A stretch of 64,000 nucleotides of DNA, from the NCBI GenBank assembly GCA_034007745.1, contig JAVEQI010000016.1:1-64000 (forward strand), in the 5' to 3' direction. Below the pieces are notes generated by a model, which did no database searches, was not told the origin of the DNA, and saw only the letters and a program-made list of their open reading frames with translations. Of this stretch, positions 7,288 to 15,919 are shown in pieces (within the stretch, counting starts at the first letter, position 1; every line of letters starts with the position of its first letter). The stretch is from Desulforapulum sp034007745. GTDB lineage: Bacteria > Desulfobacterota > Desulfobacteria > Desulfobacterales > Desulfobacteraceae. The translations under genes were made by a program, and so were the position numbers.

Positions 7288-8700
7288 ATGAAACCTGCAG
7301 ACAAACAGGATCTTCTTCGACAACTTCCCGGAGTCGACTCTCTTCTGACCCTTGCCGAAACAGACACCACAGCCCGTGATCTACCCGCAAAGGTTCTCAA
7401 ATCGGCCCTGCGAGACACTCTTACAGCCCTTAGAGCCGGCATCCTTGCGGACGAAACCCCGGCCATTACACCCGGGGAGTGCCTTGCCAGGGCCGTTGCC
7501 GCTGCAACGGAAGCCATGCGACCAAGACTTGTTCCCACAATCAACGCAACCGGAGTGGTTCTCCACACCAACCTCGGCCGGTCGATTCTTTGCAACGACG
7601 CCCTTGAAAACATCCAGACCATAGCATCCGGCTATTCAAACCTTGAATTCAACATTGCAACAGGCAAGAGGGGCATCCGCTATTCGACCGTGGAAGGCAT
7701 CCTGTGCGAACTCACCGGGGCAAAGGCCGCAATGGTCGTCAACAACAATGCAGGTGCGGTTCTGCTCTGCCTTGACACCCTTGCCGCCGGCCGTGAGGTC
7801 ATCGTTTCAAGGGGCGAGCTGGTCGAAATCGGCGGTTCATTCAGGATCCCCGATGTCATGACCAAGAGCAGGGCCATTTTAAGGGAAATAGGAACCACCA
7901 ACCGGACCCATTTGTGGGACTATGAAACGGCAATATCCGAACAGACAGCTTTGCTGCTCAAGGTACACACGAGCAACTACAGGATTGAGGGGTTCACAAA
8001 AAGCGTGCCCACCTCAGAACTTGCAGCCCTTGGCGAAAAACGGGGGATAAGGGTCATGGAGGATCTAGGTTCGGGCTCCCTGATCGACTTTTCAAAATAT
8101 GGGCTTCCCAGGGAACCAACGGTTCAGGATGCAGTGGCTGCAGGAAGCGACATTGTAACCTTCAGCGGAGACAAGCTCCTCGGCGGTCCCCAGGCAGGCA
8201 TTATACTCGGTGAACCATCGGCCATCGAAGAGATCCGGGCCAACCCCCTTACAAGGGCCCTGCGCATTGACAAGCTCACCCTTGGGGCCCTTGAATCAAC
8301 CCTCAGGCTTTACAGGGATGAGGCCTGTGCCGTTAAAAACATCCCCACCCTTAGAATGCTTACCATGGATTTTGATCAAACAGCAAAGCTTGCAGAACCC
8401 ATACTCGCCGGGTTAAACGAACGCCTCCATTCGAAGGCTGTTGCAGTTTTTGCAGACCTTGAATCCAGAACGGGCGGTGGTGCCTTTCCAGAGCTTGCCC
8501 TTCCAAGCAGGTGCGTCGCAGTAACCCCGCTTACCATGTCGGTTGCCCAACTGGAAAAAAGAATGCGCAGGGCAACCCCGGCCATCATCGGCAGAATCGA
8601 CACCGGCAGATTCATCATTGACCCGAGAACATTGCAAAGAGATGAGGCACAAACCGTTGTCGACACCCTGTGCGCCATCCTGATCGAGACATGCGAATGA
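7288..8700 (+). CDS. selA: L-seryl-tRNA(Sec) selenium transferase
   Basis: 470 aa PLP enzyme that converts seryl-tRNA(Sec) to selenocysteinyl-tRNA(Sec) using selenophosphate. The PLP lysine is in FSGDKLLGGPQAG. NATGVVLHTNLGRS and VEDLGSGSLIDF are family motifs. It implies that this organism makes selenoproteins; selB, selD and tRNA-Sec are not in this window. I prefer the ATG at 7288 (AAGGA 7 bases upstream) over the TTG at 7267. It overlaps the next gene by 4 bases (ATGA). Confidence 0.95.
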   Translation: MKPADKQDLLRQLPGVDSLLTLAETDTTARDLPAKVLKSALRDTLTALRAGILADETPAITPGECLARAVAAATEAMRPRLVPTINATGVVLHTNLGRSILCNDALENIQTIASGYSNLEFNIATGKRGIRYSTVEGILCELTGAKAAMVVNNNAGAVLLCLDTLAAGREVIVSRGELVEIGGSFRIPDVMTKSRAILREIGTTNRTHLWDYETAISEQTALLLKVHTSNYRIEGFTKSVPTSELAALGEKRGIRVMEDLGSGSLIDFSKYGLPREPTVQDAVAAGSDIVTFSGDKLLGGPQAGIILGEPSAIEEIRANPLTRALRIDKLTLGALESTLRLYRDEACAVKNIPTLRMLTMDFDQTAKLAEPILAGLNERLHSKAVAVFADLESRTGGGAFPELALPSRCVAVTPLTMSVAQLEKRMRRATPAIIGRIDTGRFIIDPRTLQRDEAQTVVDTLCAILIETCE

Positions 8701-10118
8701 CAAAAAAAAATGCCCCCGTTAAAATGAAAAGAGCCTTCCTGTCAAAGGAGATCAACTTTCTAAAGTTTGATTCCGAACCTGAAAAACAGACCGATCCTAT
8801 GCCCGACGAGTATCTTTCGGACAGGATCAGATCCCAGAAACCATGGATGGAAGATTTTACGGACAGACTTGAAAAAAGCGACATCCCCGGCAGCGCCTTT
8901 GTATGCGCTGTGGTAAATCTTCCCCTGGGAACAGCCCCCTTGGCCATTCCCCCTGTTGATCCAGCCGCAGATTCAGACCAGGAGCAGACCAGGGAAGAAG
9001 GCCAGGTGCCGGATGGACTTCCAGACCTTGGCCCGGACCAGGGACTGATACAGAGGATCGACCACCGCTATATTGTTCTAGCCCTGTGGAACCAGGACCA
9101 GCTTGATCCGATTCTTTCCAGAATCCGAGAAAGCTGCTGTTCTGGAGCAGAATCTGACCCCATAGTTGGAACAGCTGTTTTTCCGTTCATGGATTTTTCA
9201 AGGAAAGAGACCTTTTACAATGCTGTCAAAGCCATAGACCACGCAGCTTTTCTGGGACCTGGAAGCAAGGCTGCCTTTGGAGATATTTCCCTCAACATCA
9301 GCGGAGACAGGCTATACCAATTGGGGTTCATGGACGAAGCAGCCCTGGAGTACCAACGGGGAATCAGCATTAATCCGGATAATATCAACCTCATGAACAG
9401 CCTGGGGGTCTGCCACGCCATGAACAATGATTCTGAACAGGCAAAAAAAGCATTTGAGACAGCGCTTTTAAAAGACCCGATGGAGGTGATGGTAGTATAC
9501 AACCTGGGGCTTGTGTGCAACATCCTTGACCAGGGGGAACAGGCACTTTTGTACCTGGAAAAGGCAAGCCGGATAGACAGTTCGATCTTTGAAATTGAGT
9601 TGACAACGGGAAGCCTCCACCTGAAAGAGGGCAGGCTCCATGCGGCCCTGCCCCACCTTACCCGGGCAAAGGAATTAAACACCTGTGCGGCTCTTCCCTA
9701 TCGACTCCTTGGCGAGTACTATCTTGGAAGCGAAAAAATCCCAGGTCCCATGGAAAAATCCCCCATCAAAAAAGCCATTGTAGAATTCAAACAGGCCGTG
9801 AAGTTAAACCCCATGGACGCCGTGTCCCTGTCCGGCCTTGCCCACGCCTTTTATCTAACGAATAAAAATCTCCAGATTGCCATCACCCTTGCAGAGGAGA
9901 GCATAAGGATTGATCCGGACACACCCCTTTTTCATTCACGCCTTGGGAATCTCTACCTTGAGACAGGGCAGAAAGAATTGGCCCAGAGGGCTTTTGCCAT
10001 GGCCGAAAAAATCCCTGGGGCCATCCCCTCCTATTTTCAAAATACCCAGACCCTGCCCCGGGAAGAAGCCCTAAGTATGACCATGACCCGGAAGACCAAT
10101 AAAAAGAGAATTGCCTGA
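8697..10118 (+). CDS. TPR protein with degenerate GGDEF-like N-terminus
   Basis: 473 aa, no signal peptide. The C-terminal two thirds (from about residue 205) are tetratricopeptide repeats, e.g. GDRLYQLGFMDEAALEYQRG, with at least six units predicted to mediate protein contacts. Residues about 60-200 follow the strand and helix order of a GGDEF domain's second half (YIVLALWNQDQLDPILSRI, IVGTAVFPF, FYNAVKAIDHAAF), but the GGDEF signature is absent, so no cyclase activity is expected. It starts at the ATGA overlap with selA. The role is unknown. Confidence 0.7.
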   Translation: MTKKNAPVKMKRAFLSKEINFLKFDSEPEKQTDPMPDEYLSDRIRSQKPWMEDFTDRLEKSDIPGSAFVCAVVNLPLGTAPLAIPPVDPAADSDQEQTREEGQVPDGLPDLGPDQGLIQRIDHRYIVLALWNQDQLDPILSRIRESCCSGAESDPIVGTAVFPFMDFSRKETFYNAVKAIDHAAFLGPGSKAAFGDISLNISGDRLYQLGFMDEAALEYQRGISINPDNINLMNSLGVCHAMNNDSEQAKKAFETALLKDPMEVMVVYNLGLVCNILDQGEQALLYLEKASRIDSSIFEIELTTGSLHLKEGRLHAALPHLTRAKELNTCAALPYRLLGEYYLGSEKIPGPMEKSPIKKAIVEFKQAVKLNPMDAVSLSGLAHAFYLTNKNLQIAITLAEESIRIDPDTPLFHSRLGNLYLETGQKELAQRAFAMAEKIPGAIPSYFQNTQTLPREEALSMTMTRKTNKKRIA

Positions 10119-10146
10119 AATGGCCCTGAACCCTCCTGGAGACACT

Positions 10147-10725
10147 ATGAAACAACACATACTTGAGACGCTTGAAGAGAGCCTGCTTGTAAAAAAACGG
10201 TTCATCTCGACCCACACAGGCCTTATTGAAAAAGCCGCCCTGGCCCTTGCTTATGCCCTGGAAAAAGGCAACAAACTCCTTATTTTCGGCAACGGAGGTT
10301 CTGCCGCCGACGCCCAGCACATTGCGGCAGAATTTGTCAACCGTTTCCAGATGGAGCGCCCTCCCCTTGCAGCCCTGGCCCTTACCTGCGACACCTCGAT
10401 CATCACAAGCATCGGCAATGACTACTCGTTTGACGACATTTTTGCAAAACAGATCCAGGCCCTTGGCCGGCCCGGGGACATTGCCATGGCCATATCCACC
10501 AGCGGCAATTCACCCAACGTGATCAAGGCGGTGCAGACGGCAATCCCCATGGGGATAACAATCATGGGCCTGTCCGGCCCCCTGGGACGTCTTAAAAACC
10601 TGTCAAATTTTCCCTTTGCCGTTGATGGGACATCCACCGCAAGAATCCAGGAGACCCATATCACCCTTGCCCATATTCTATGCGACTTAACGGAAAGGAG
10701 GCTCTTCAATGACTATCCCGGTTAA
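10147..10725 (+). CDS. gmhA: SIS-domain phosphoheptose isomerase (GmhA-like)
   Basis: 192 aa. The SIS sugar-isomerase motifs FGNGGSAADAQHIAAEFVNRF (about 50-70) and ISTSGNSPNVIKA (about 118) are those of sedoheptulose-7-phosphate isomerase, the first step of ADP-heptose synthesis for lipopolysaccharide core. The conserved late segment QETHITLAHILCDLTE also fits. The ATG at 10147 has GGAG 5 bases upstream. DiaA-type SIS proteins are similar, so the exact function is not certain. Confidence 0.85.
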   Translation: MKQHILETLEESLLVKKRFISTHTGLIEKAALALAYALEKGNKLLIFGNGGSAADAQHIAAEFVNRFQMERPPLAALALTCDTSIITSIGNDYSFDDIFAKQIQALGRPGDIAMAISTSGNSPNVIKAVQTAIPMGITIMGLSGPLGRLKNLSNFPFAVDGTSTARIQETHITLAHILCDLTERRLFNDYPG

Positions 10726-11394
10726 TCCCGTAACACCCTTAGACCTCACCGGAATAACCACCTACAGTGTCATGGACAGAAAGAGCAAGGTGAGCCGGGA
10801 TGATTTTTCTGAACCATGGATTCCCGGCGGCAGTTTTGCCAGGTTTCTCACCACCCTGCCATCCATTCTTGCCGGCAAAGACCTTCTAGAGGTCATTGAG
10901 GCCCTGACCCTGGCAAAAAAAAACGAGGCGCCCATCTGCCTTGCCATGGGTGCCCATGTAATCAAGGTTGGGCTCAACCCCATCCTCATCGACCTCATGG
11001 AGCGGGGACTCATCTCCATGCTCTCCATGAACGGTGCCGGGATAATCCACGATCTTGAGGTCGCCTTGACGGGAAAGACCTCGGAGGATGTTGCTGCAGC
11101 CATCGGAGACGGCGGGTTCGGCATGGCAGAAGAGACATCTGTCCTTCTCGGCCGGGCAATACAAGAAGCCGCCGAACAGGAAAAAGGACTTGGCCGGGCC
11201 GTGGGAGATCTCATCAACAACGAAGAAATGCCCTTCAGAGCTCAAAGCCTGACGGCGGCCGGTGCCCGCCTCGGTATTCCAGTCACCATCCATGTGGCCA
11301 TCGGGACAGACATCATTCATATGCATCCGGCATTTGACCCCGCAGCCTGCGGTGCCGCCTCCCACCTTGACTTCAGAATCTTTGCCGCAATGGT
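10709..11394 (+). CDS. Conserved protein of unknown function, truncated by gap
   Basis: 228 residues are visible before the first run of N. It starts with an AAGGAGG-preceded ATG that overlaps the end of the SIS gene by 17 bases. Recognisable stretches are SEPWIPGGSFARFL, LAMGAHVIKVGLNPIL, MNGAGIIHDLEVAL and VAIGTDIIHMHP. The alternating strands and glycine-rich turns suggest a Rossmann-like fold, and a distant tie to deoxyhypusine synthase is possible, but I do not recognise the family with confidence. The conserved histidines may form an active site. The C-terminus is lost in the gap. Confidence 0.6.
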
Positions 11395-11494
11395 NNNNNN
11401 NNNNNNNNNNNNNNNNNNNNNNNNNNNNNNNNNNNNNNNNNNNNNNNNNNNNNNNNNNNNNNNNNNNNNNNNNNNNNNNNNNNNNNNNNNNNNN
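11395..11494. other. Assembly gap (100 N)
   Basis: Exactly 100 N, a customary placeholder, so the real length is unknown. A heptad repeat starts 6 bases after it, which may explain the break. Confidence 0.9.
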
Positions 11495-11500
11495 GGCAGT

Positions 11501-11521
11501 GGGTGTTAGGTATTGGGTTGT
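11501..11521. repeat. Heptad array, GGGT family (3 units, truncated by gap)
   Basis: GGGTGTT, AGGTATT and GGGTTGT follow the gap immediately. The same core builds the array behind rpoC at 31875-31924. Confidence 0.55.
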
Positions 11522-11570
11522 TAATTTTCCCTGTCTTGCAAAGCAGGGATAAAACCTGTATAGTACTTTT

Positions 11571-11596
11571 CTTGTTCAGAATACTTGTTCAGAATA
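11571..11596. repeat. Tandem 13-mer, two perfect copies
   Basis: CTTGTTCAGAATA occurs twice head to tail, 33 bases before fmdB. The position suits an operator or part of a promoter region, but that is only inference. Confidence 0.6.
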
Positions 11597-11628
11597 AAAT
11601 AATACTTAAGGTAAATCGAGGTTAAAAT

Positions 11629-11868
11629 ATGCCAATATATGAGTACAAATGCAACAATTGTGATAACAACTTTGAGATGTTAGTCCTTGGCGGTGACAAA
11701 CCCGCCTGCCCGTCGTGCAAGAGCCTTGACCTGTCAAGGCTGATCTCCAAGTGCGGTTTTGTCTCAAAATCCACCGATTCGTCGGGCCAGTCAACCGTGA
11801 CGGCTTCGCCCGCATCTGCGTGCAGCGGGTGCGCCGCAACCAGCTGCTCCTCATGCACCAGCAGTTAA
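11629..11868 (+). CDS. FmdB-family zinc ribbon protein
   Basis: 79 aa. The N-terminus MPIYEYKCNNC with a later CPSC is the FmdB/CxxC zinc-ribbon signature. The C-terminal third is Ser/Thr/Cys-rich (CSGCAATSCSSC). Members are called regulatory proteins, but their function is not settled. GAGG lies 8 bases before the ATG. hemC begins 4 bases after the stop, so the two are likely co-translated. Confidence 0.85.
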   Translation: MPIYEYKCNNCDNNFEMLVLGGDKPACPSCKSLDLSRLISKCGFVSKSTDSSGQSTVTASPASACSGCAATSCSSCTSS

Positions 11869-11872
11869 ACCC

Positions 11873-12796
11873 ATGGAAAAGACAATCAAAATTGGAACCC
11901 GGGGAAGCAAGCTGGCCCTGTGGCAGGCCAACTATGTAAAGGCGGAAATCGAACGGTTGTTCCCACTTGTTTCGGTGGAGATCACGGTCATCAAGACAAC
12001 CGGTGACATGATCGTTGACCGGCCCCTGTCCATGGTCGGCGGCAAGGGGCTGTTTGTCAAAGAAATCGAAAGGGCCCTGCTTGAATCGACGATTGATATC
12101 GCCGTTCACAGCATGAAGGACATGCCCGGAGAAATGCCCCCGGGCCTTGTAATCGGCGCAATTCCTGAAAGGGAAAACCCCTTTGACGTTCTCATCTCAA
12201 ACAACAACCTGACCCTTGACGAGCTTCCCAAAGGGGCAAAGGTCGGGACCAGCAGTCTGAGAAGGGCCTCCCAGATCAAGCATGTCCGGCCCGACGTGGA
12301 GATAGCCTCCATACGCGGCAACCTTCAAACAAGGCTCAAGAAACTTGCATCCGGCGAATTTGACGCAACCCTCCTTGCCGCAGCCGGTCTTATCCGCCTT
12401 GGCATGAAGGACGTCATCACCCAGTACTTTGACGAGAATATCATGCTGCCAGCCGTTGGCCAGGGTGCACTGTGCATCCAGTCAAGGAAGGGTGACGGGG
12501 AAATTGCCCCGATACTTGAGGCCCTTGACCACGAGGACACACATACGGTTGTAGCGGGTGAACGCGCCTTTTTAAGACGCCTGGAGGGAAGCTGCCACAT
12601 CCCGGTTGCCTGCTTTGGAAGGCTCGCCGACCGCCAGCTGACCCTCACGGGCCTTGTGGCCGCTGAAGACGGCAGCACAATACTCAAAGAGTCGGTCTCG
12701 TACACAGCCGACGACCCCCAACGGGCAGGAATAGACCTTGCCGAGGCCCTCCTTTTGAGGGGAGCCGACAAACTTCTGGAGAATTTAAACAGGTGA
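11873..12796 (+). CDS. hemC: Hydroxymethylbilane synthase (porphobilinogen deaminase)
   Basis: 307 aa; polymerises four porphobilinogen units to hydroxymethylbilane. IGTRGSKLALWQ opens the protein, SLRRASQI and RGNLQTRL line the active site, and the cysteine carrying the dipyrromethane cofactor is in LEGSCHIPVA (about 240). No good ribosome site is visible, so initiation probably depends on fmdB translation. It overlaps cobA-hemD by 4 bases (GTGA). Confidence 0.95.
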   Translation: MEKTIKIGTRGSKLALWQANYVKAEIERLFPLVSVEITVIKTTGDMIVDRPLSMVGGKGLFVKEIERALLESTIDIAVHSMKDMPGEMPPGLVIGAIPERENPFDVLISNNNLTLDELPKGAKVGTSSLRRASQIKHVRPDVEIASIRGNLQTRLKKLASGEFDATLLAAAGLIRLGMKDVITQYFDENIMLPAVGQGALCIQSRKGDGEIAPILEALDHEDTHTVVAGERAFLRRLEGSCHIPVACFGRLADRQLTLTGLVAAEDGSTILKESVSYTADDPQRAGIDLAEALLLRGADKLLENLNR

Positions 12797-14340
12797 CAGC
12801 TAAAAAAAGAGGCAAAGTATATCTGATCGGTGCAGGCCCGGGAGATCCCGGACTGCTGACAATCAAGGGCATGGAAACCATAGGGCTTGCCGATGCGATA
12901 GTATACGACTACCTTGCATCCCCTGCACTTTTAAAATATGCAAGACCAGACGCTGAGATCATCTACGTTGGGAAAAAGGGCGGAGACCATACCCTTACCC
13001 AGGATAAGATCAGCGAGCTTATTGCAGACCTTGGCAAACAGGGAAAAACGGTTGCAAGGCTCAAGGGAGGAGACCCCTTTATCTTTGGCAGGGGCGGTGA
13101 AGAGGCAGAGGTCCTGATCGACGCAGGGGTGGAGTTTGAAATCGTCCCGGGCGTAACTTCGGCCATTGCGGCCCCGGCCTATGCCGGTATACCCCTGACC
13201 CACAGGGAGCACGCATCCTCAGTATCCATAATCACCGGCCATGAGGACCCCCTCAAGCAGGAGAGCAGCATTCAATGGGAGTGCCTCGCCCGAAGCGACT
13301 CCACCCTGGTCTTTCTCATGGGGGTTAAAAATCTTTCCAGCATCACAGGCAACCTCATTGCGGCAGGCAAGGCGGCCACCACTCCCGTGGCCCTGGTCCG
13401 CTGGGGAACAACCGCCCTTCAGCAGACGGTGACAGGAACCCTTGACACCATTGTGGATGATGTTAAAAAAGCCGGCTTAAAGTCCCCGGCCATCATTGTG
13501 GTGGGCAGCGTAGTTGGGCTGAGGGAAAAGATGAGCTGGTTTGAATCAAGACCCCTCCTCGGTAAAACCATAGTGGTTACAAGGGCAAGGGTCCAGGCAA
13601 GCGAGCTTGTGGAACAGCTGACAGCCCTTGGGGCCAGGTGCATTGAAATCCCCTCCATAAAGGTAGTTCCACCCAGGGACACTGCACCATTGATCAATGC
13701 CGTTAACAGCCTGAACAACTTTGACTGGGTGGTATTCACCTCTGTCAACGGGGTAAAACATTTTTTCACCACCCTGTACAATGCGAGAATGGATGTAAGG
13801 GCCCTGGGACACCTTAAATTTGCCTCCATCGGCCCTGCAACCAAGGCCGAACTAAGGCTTCACGGCATTGTTTCAGATATCCTTCCAAGCACCTATGTGG
13901 CAGAATCGGTAGTGGAGGCTTTCAGCCGGGTTGAGATCAAGGGGAAACGGGTTCTTCTGCCAAGGGCAAAGCAGGCCAGAACAATTCTTCCTGAAGAGCT
14001 TGACAAAATGGGGGCCCTGGTAACCGAGGTAACGGCCTACGAGACCGTTGACGAACACCTTGACGAGGAGATACTTGCAAGGCTCCTTGCCGAATCCAAG
14101 GTGGACATGGTGACCTTTACGAGCTCCTCAACGGTCAGGAACTTCAAGCGCCTTGTGGACGAAACAGAAATCCTCAAGTTAGAACCGGGAACCATTGCCG
14201 CCTGCATCGGACCCATCACCGCAGACACTGCAGCCGACCTTGGAATAACCCCGGACATTGTTGCAGCGGAATTCACCATTCCAGGTCTTGTCTCTGCCAT
14301 TGTTGACCATGTCAGGAAGAATCAAAGGATCACCCAATGA
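12793..14340 (+). CDS. cobA-hemD: Uroporphyrinogen-III methyltransferase / uroporphyrinogen-III synthase fusion
   Basis: 515 aa. Residues 1-245 are an SAM-dependent CobA methyltransferase (GAGPGDPGLLTIKG, GDPFIFGRGGEE, HREHASSVSIITGHE) making precorrin-2. Residues about 260-510 are HemD, which closes the tetrapyrrole ring (VVTRARVQASELVEQL, VVFTSVNGVKHFF, DMVTFTSSSTVRNF). The fusion is common in anaerobes that make siroheme, cobalamin or heme by the siroheme route. It starts at a GTG overlapping hemC and ends at an ATGA overlap with moaA. Confidence 0.95.
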   Translation: MTAKKRGKVYLIGAGPGDPGLLTIKGMETIGLADAIVYDYLASPALLKYARPDAEIIYVGKKGGDHTLTQDKISELIADLGKQGKTVARLKGGDPFIFGRGGEEAEVLIDAGVEFEIVPGVTSAIAAPAYAGIPLTHREHASSVSIITGHEDPLKQESSIQWECLARSDSTLVFLMGVKNLSSITGNLIAAGKAATTPVALVRWGTTALQQTVTGTLDTIVDDVKKAGLKSPAIIVVGSVVGLREKMSWFESRPLLGKTIVVTRARVQASELVEQLTALGARCIEIPSIKVVPPRDTAPLINAVNSLNNFDWVVFTSVNGVKHFFTTLYNARMDVRALGHLKFASIGPATKAELRLHGIVSDILPSTYVAESVVEAFSRVEIKGKRVLLPRAKQARTILPEELDKMGALVTEVTAYETVDEHLDEEILARLLAESKVDMVTFTSSSTVRNFKRLVDETEILKLEPGTIAACIGPITADTAADLGITPDIVAAEFTIPGLVSAIVDHVRKNQRITQ

Positions 14341-15311
14341 GCTTCAGCTCCAAGGTAAACTACCTTCGTATTTCTGTCACAGACCGGTGTAACCTTGCCT
14401 GCTGCTATTGCGTGCCCAAGGATCAGATATCCCTGCTCACCCACAGGGATATTGCGCGTTATGAGGAGATCCTGAGGATCGTCAGGGCCTCCTGCCGACT
14501 TGGCATCACCAAGGTGCGGATCACAGGAGGTGAGCCCCTTGTCAGAAAGGGGATTGTGGATTTCATCCAAAGCATAGCGGCAATGCCCGAAATCCAGGAT
14601 CTGTCCATCACCACAAACGGGGTGCTCCTTGAAAAAAATGCCCTGGCCTTGAAGGAATCCGGGCTCAAGCGAATCAATATAAGCCTGGATACCCTCATTC
14701 CCGACCGATTCAGACAGATTACAGGCAAGGACCTGTTCCTTCAGGTATGGAAGGGGATCATGGCGGTAATGGACCAGGGATTCTCCCCGATCAAGCTCAA
14801 TACCGTGGTAATGCGGGGAGTCAACGACGACGAGATCGAGGCCCTGGCAGAACTGAGTCTCAAATATCCCGTCCATATGAGATTTATCGAATACATGCCC
14901 ATGGGCAATTCCGCTGTCGACTCAGCGCAGCAGATTCTCATCCCCGAAATAAAACGTCGGATCGAACAAAGAGCAGGTGAACTTATTCCAGTTGAACGGG
15001 GCATGAATGACGGTCCTGCACGACGGTTTAAACTTCCCGACGCCCTGGGAGAAGTGGGGTTTATCTCACCCGTGAGTTCCCATTTCTGCCATGAGTGCAA
15101 CCGCCTGAGACTCACCTCAACCGGGACCCTCAGACCCTGCCTTCTCAACAACCTTGAGTATGATATACTCACCCCCCTGAGAAAGGGTGCGACCGACCGG
15201 GAAATTGAAGCTTTAATAATGAAAAGCATCAGGAACAAACCCGAATCCCACCACCTGGGAATGGTCAACTCAGAGAGAATAGAGAGTCAGATGTTTTCCA
15301 TCGGAGGCTGA
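14337..15311 (+). CDS. moaA: GTP 3',8-cyclase MoaA (radical SAM)
   Basis: 324 aa; with MoaC converts GTP to cyclic pyranopterin in molybdenum/tungsten cofactor synthesis. The N-terminal 4Fe-4S motif is CNLACCYC (Cys 19, 23, 26 or near); ITGGEPL follows; the C-terminal cluster site is CHECNRLRLT and a later C. The protein ends in the required Gly-Gly. It is the last gene of the fmdB-hemC-cobA/hemD run. Confidence 0.95.
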   Translation: MSFSSKVNYLRISVTDRCNLACCYCVPKDQISLLTHRDIARYEEILRIVRASCRLGITKVRITGGEPLVRKGIVDFIQSIAAMPEIQDLSITTNGVLLEKNALALKESGLKRINISLDTLIPDRFRQITGKDLFLQVWKGIMAVMDQGFSPIKLNTVVMRGVNDDEIEALAELSLKYPVHMRFIEYMPMGNSAVDSAQQILIPEIKRRIEQRAGELIPVERGMNDGPARRFKLPDALGEVGFISPVSSHFCHECNRLRLTSTGTLRPCLLNNLEYDILTPLRKGATDREIEALIMKSIRNKPESHHLGMVNSERIESQMFSIGG

Positions 15312-15317
15312 TTTTTT

Positions 15318-15400
15318 TATATGAAACTCCCGTCGAAACATCACATAGCAAGTACCGACTTCAGAGCCCGCGGAAAGACAATAGTGTCCCTCCAGGCTCC
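15318..15400. repeat. Partial dispersed repeat
   Basis: TATATGAAACTCCCGTCGAA and the following 45 bases resemble 2173-2240 and 50788-50850. The heptad part is missing here. Confidence 0.45.
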
Positions 15401-15423
15401 AGGAAGTGTGGGTTAGAAGGTAC

Positions 15424-15470
15424 AAAAAAAGACCCCGCCAGGTAAGCATACCTGGCGGGGTCTTTTTTTT
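15424..15470. terminator. Bidirectional Rho-independent terminator
   Basis: A perfect 14-bp stem (GACCCCGCCAGGTA and its complement, 15431-15462) with a 4-base loop, flanked by seven A on the left and eight T on the right. It ends moaA on the plus strand and the alpha operon (rplQ) on the minus strand. Confidence 0.95.
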
Positions 15471-15548
15471 AGAGGATGTGATCTAACCGATTACTCTGAT
15501 CGATCCGATTGCTCCAGGGTATGAAAATTACATCATGCTCGGGAAATT

Positions 15549-15911
15549 TTAAACATCGTCACATATCAGTTCGATGGTGGTCATGGGGGCTGCATCACCG
15601 GATCTGAGTCCGAGTTTGGTGATTCTTGTGTAGCCGCCCTGTCTTGAGGAAAACTTTGACGCTGCATCGTTAAAAAGCTGATGCACTACATCCTTTTCTC
15701 TGATTATGGAAAAGGCCTGACGGCGGGCATGAAGGTCACCTTTTTTTGCAAGGGTTACGATCCTGTCTGCGAGTTTTCTGAGTTCTTTGGCCTTGGCCTC
15801 GGTTGTCTTGATGCTGCTGTGCTTAAAAAGAGAAGTGACCATATTTCTGAACATGGCCTTTCTGTGGCTTGATGTGCGGTTTAATTTCGCACCTGATTTT
15901 CTATGTCTCAT
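15549..15911 (-). CDS. rplQ: Ribosomal protein L17
   Basis: 120 aa; 50S protein near the peptide exit tunnel. MRHRKSGAKLNRTSSHRKAM is the standard L17 N-terminus. Last gene of the alpha operon, 8 bases after rpoA and 79 bases before the terminator stem. Confidence 0.97.
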   Translation of the reverse strand: MRHRKSGAKLNRTSSHRKAMFRNMVTSLFKHSSIKTTEAKAKELRKLADRIVTLAKKGDLHARRQAFSIIREKDVVHQLFNDAASKFSSRQGGYTRITKLGLRSGDAAPMTTIELICDDV

Positions 15912-15919
15912 GGGGAATT

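Noticed and set aside
7288..8700. Search for selenoprotein genes near selA
   Set aside because: No redox gene with an in-frame TGA and following stem-loop was found in the window.
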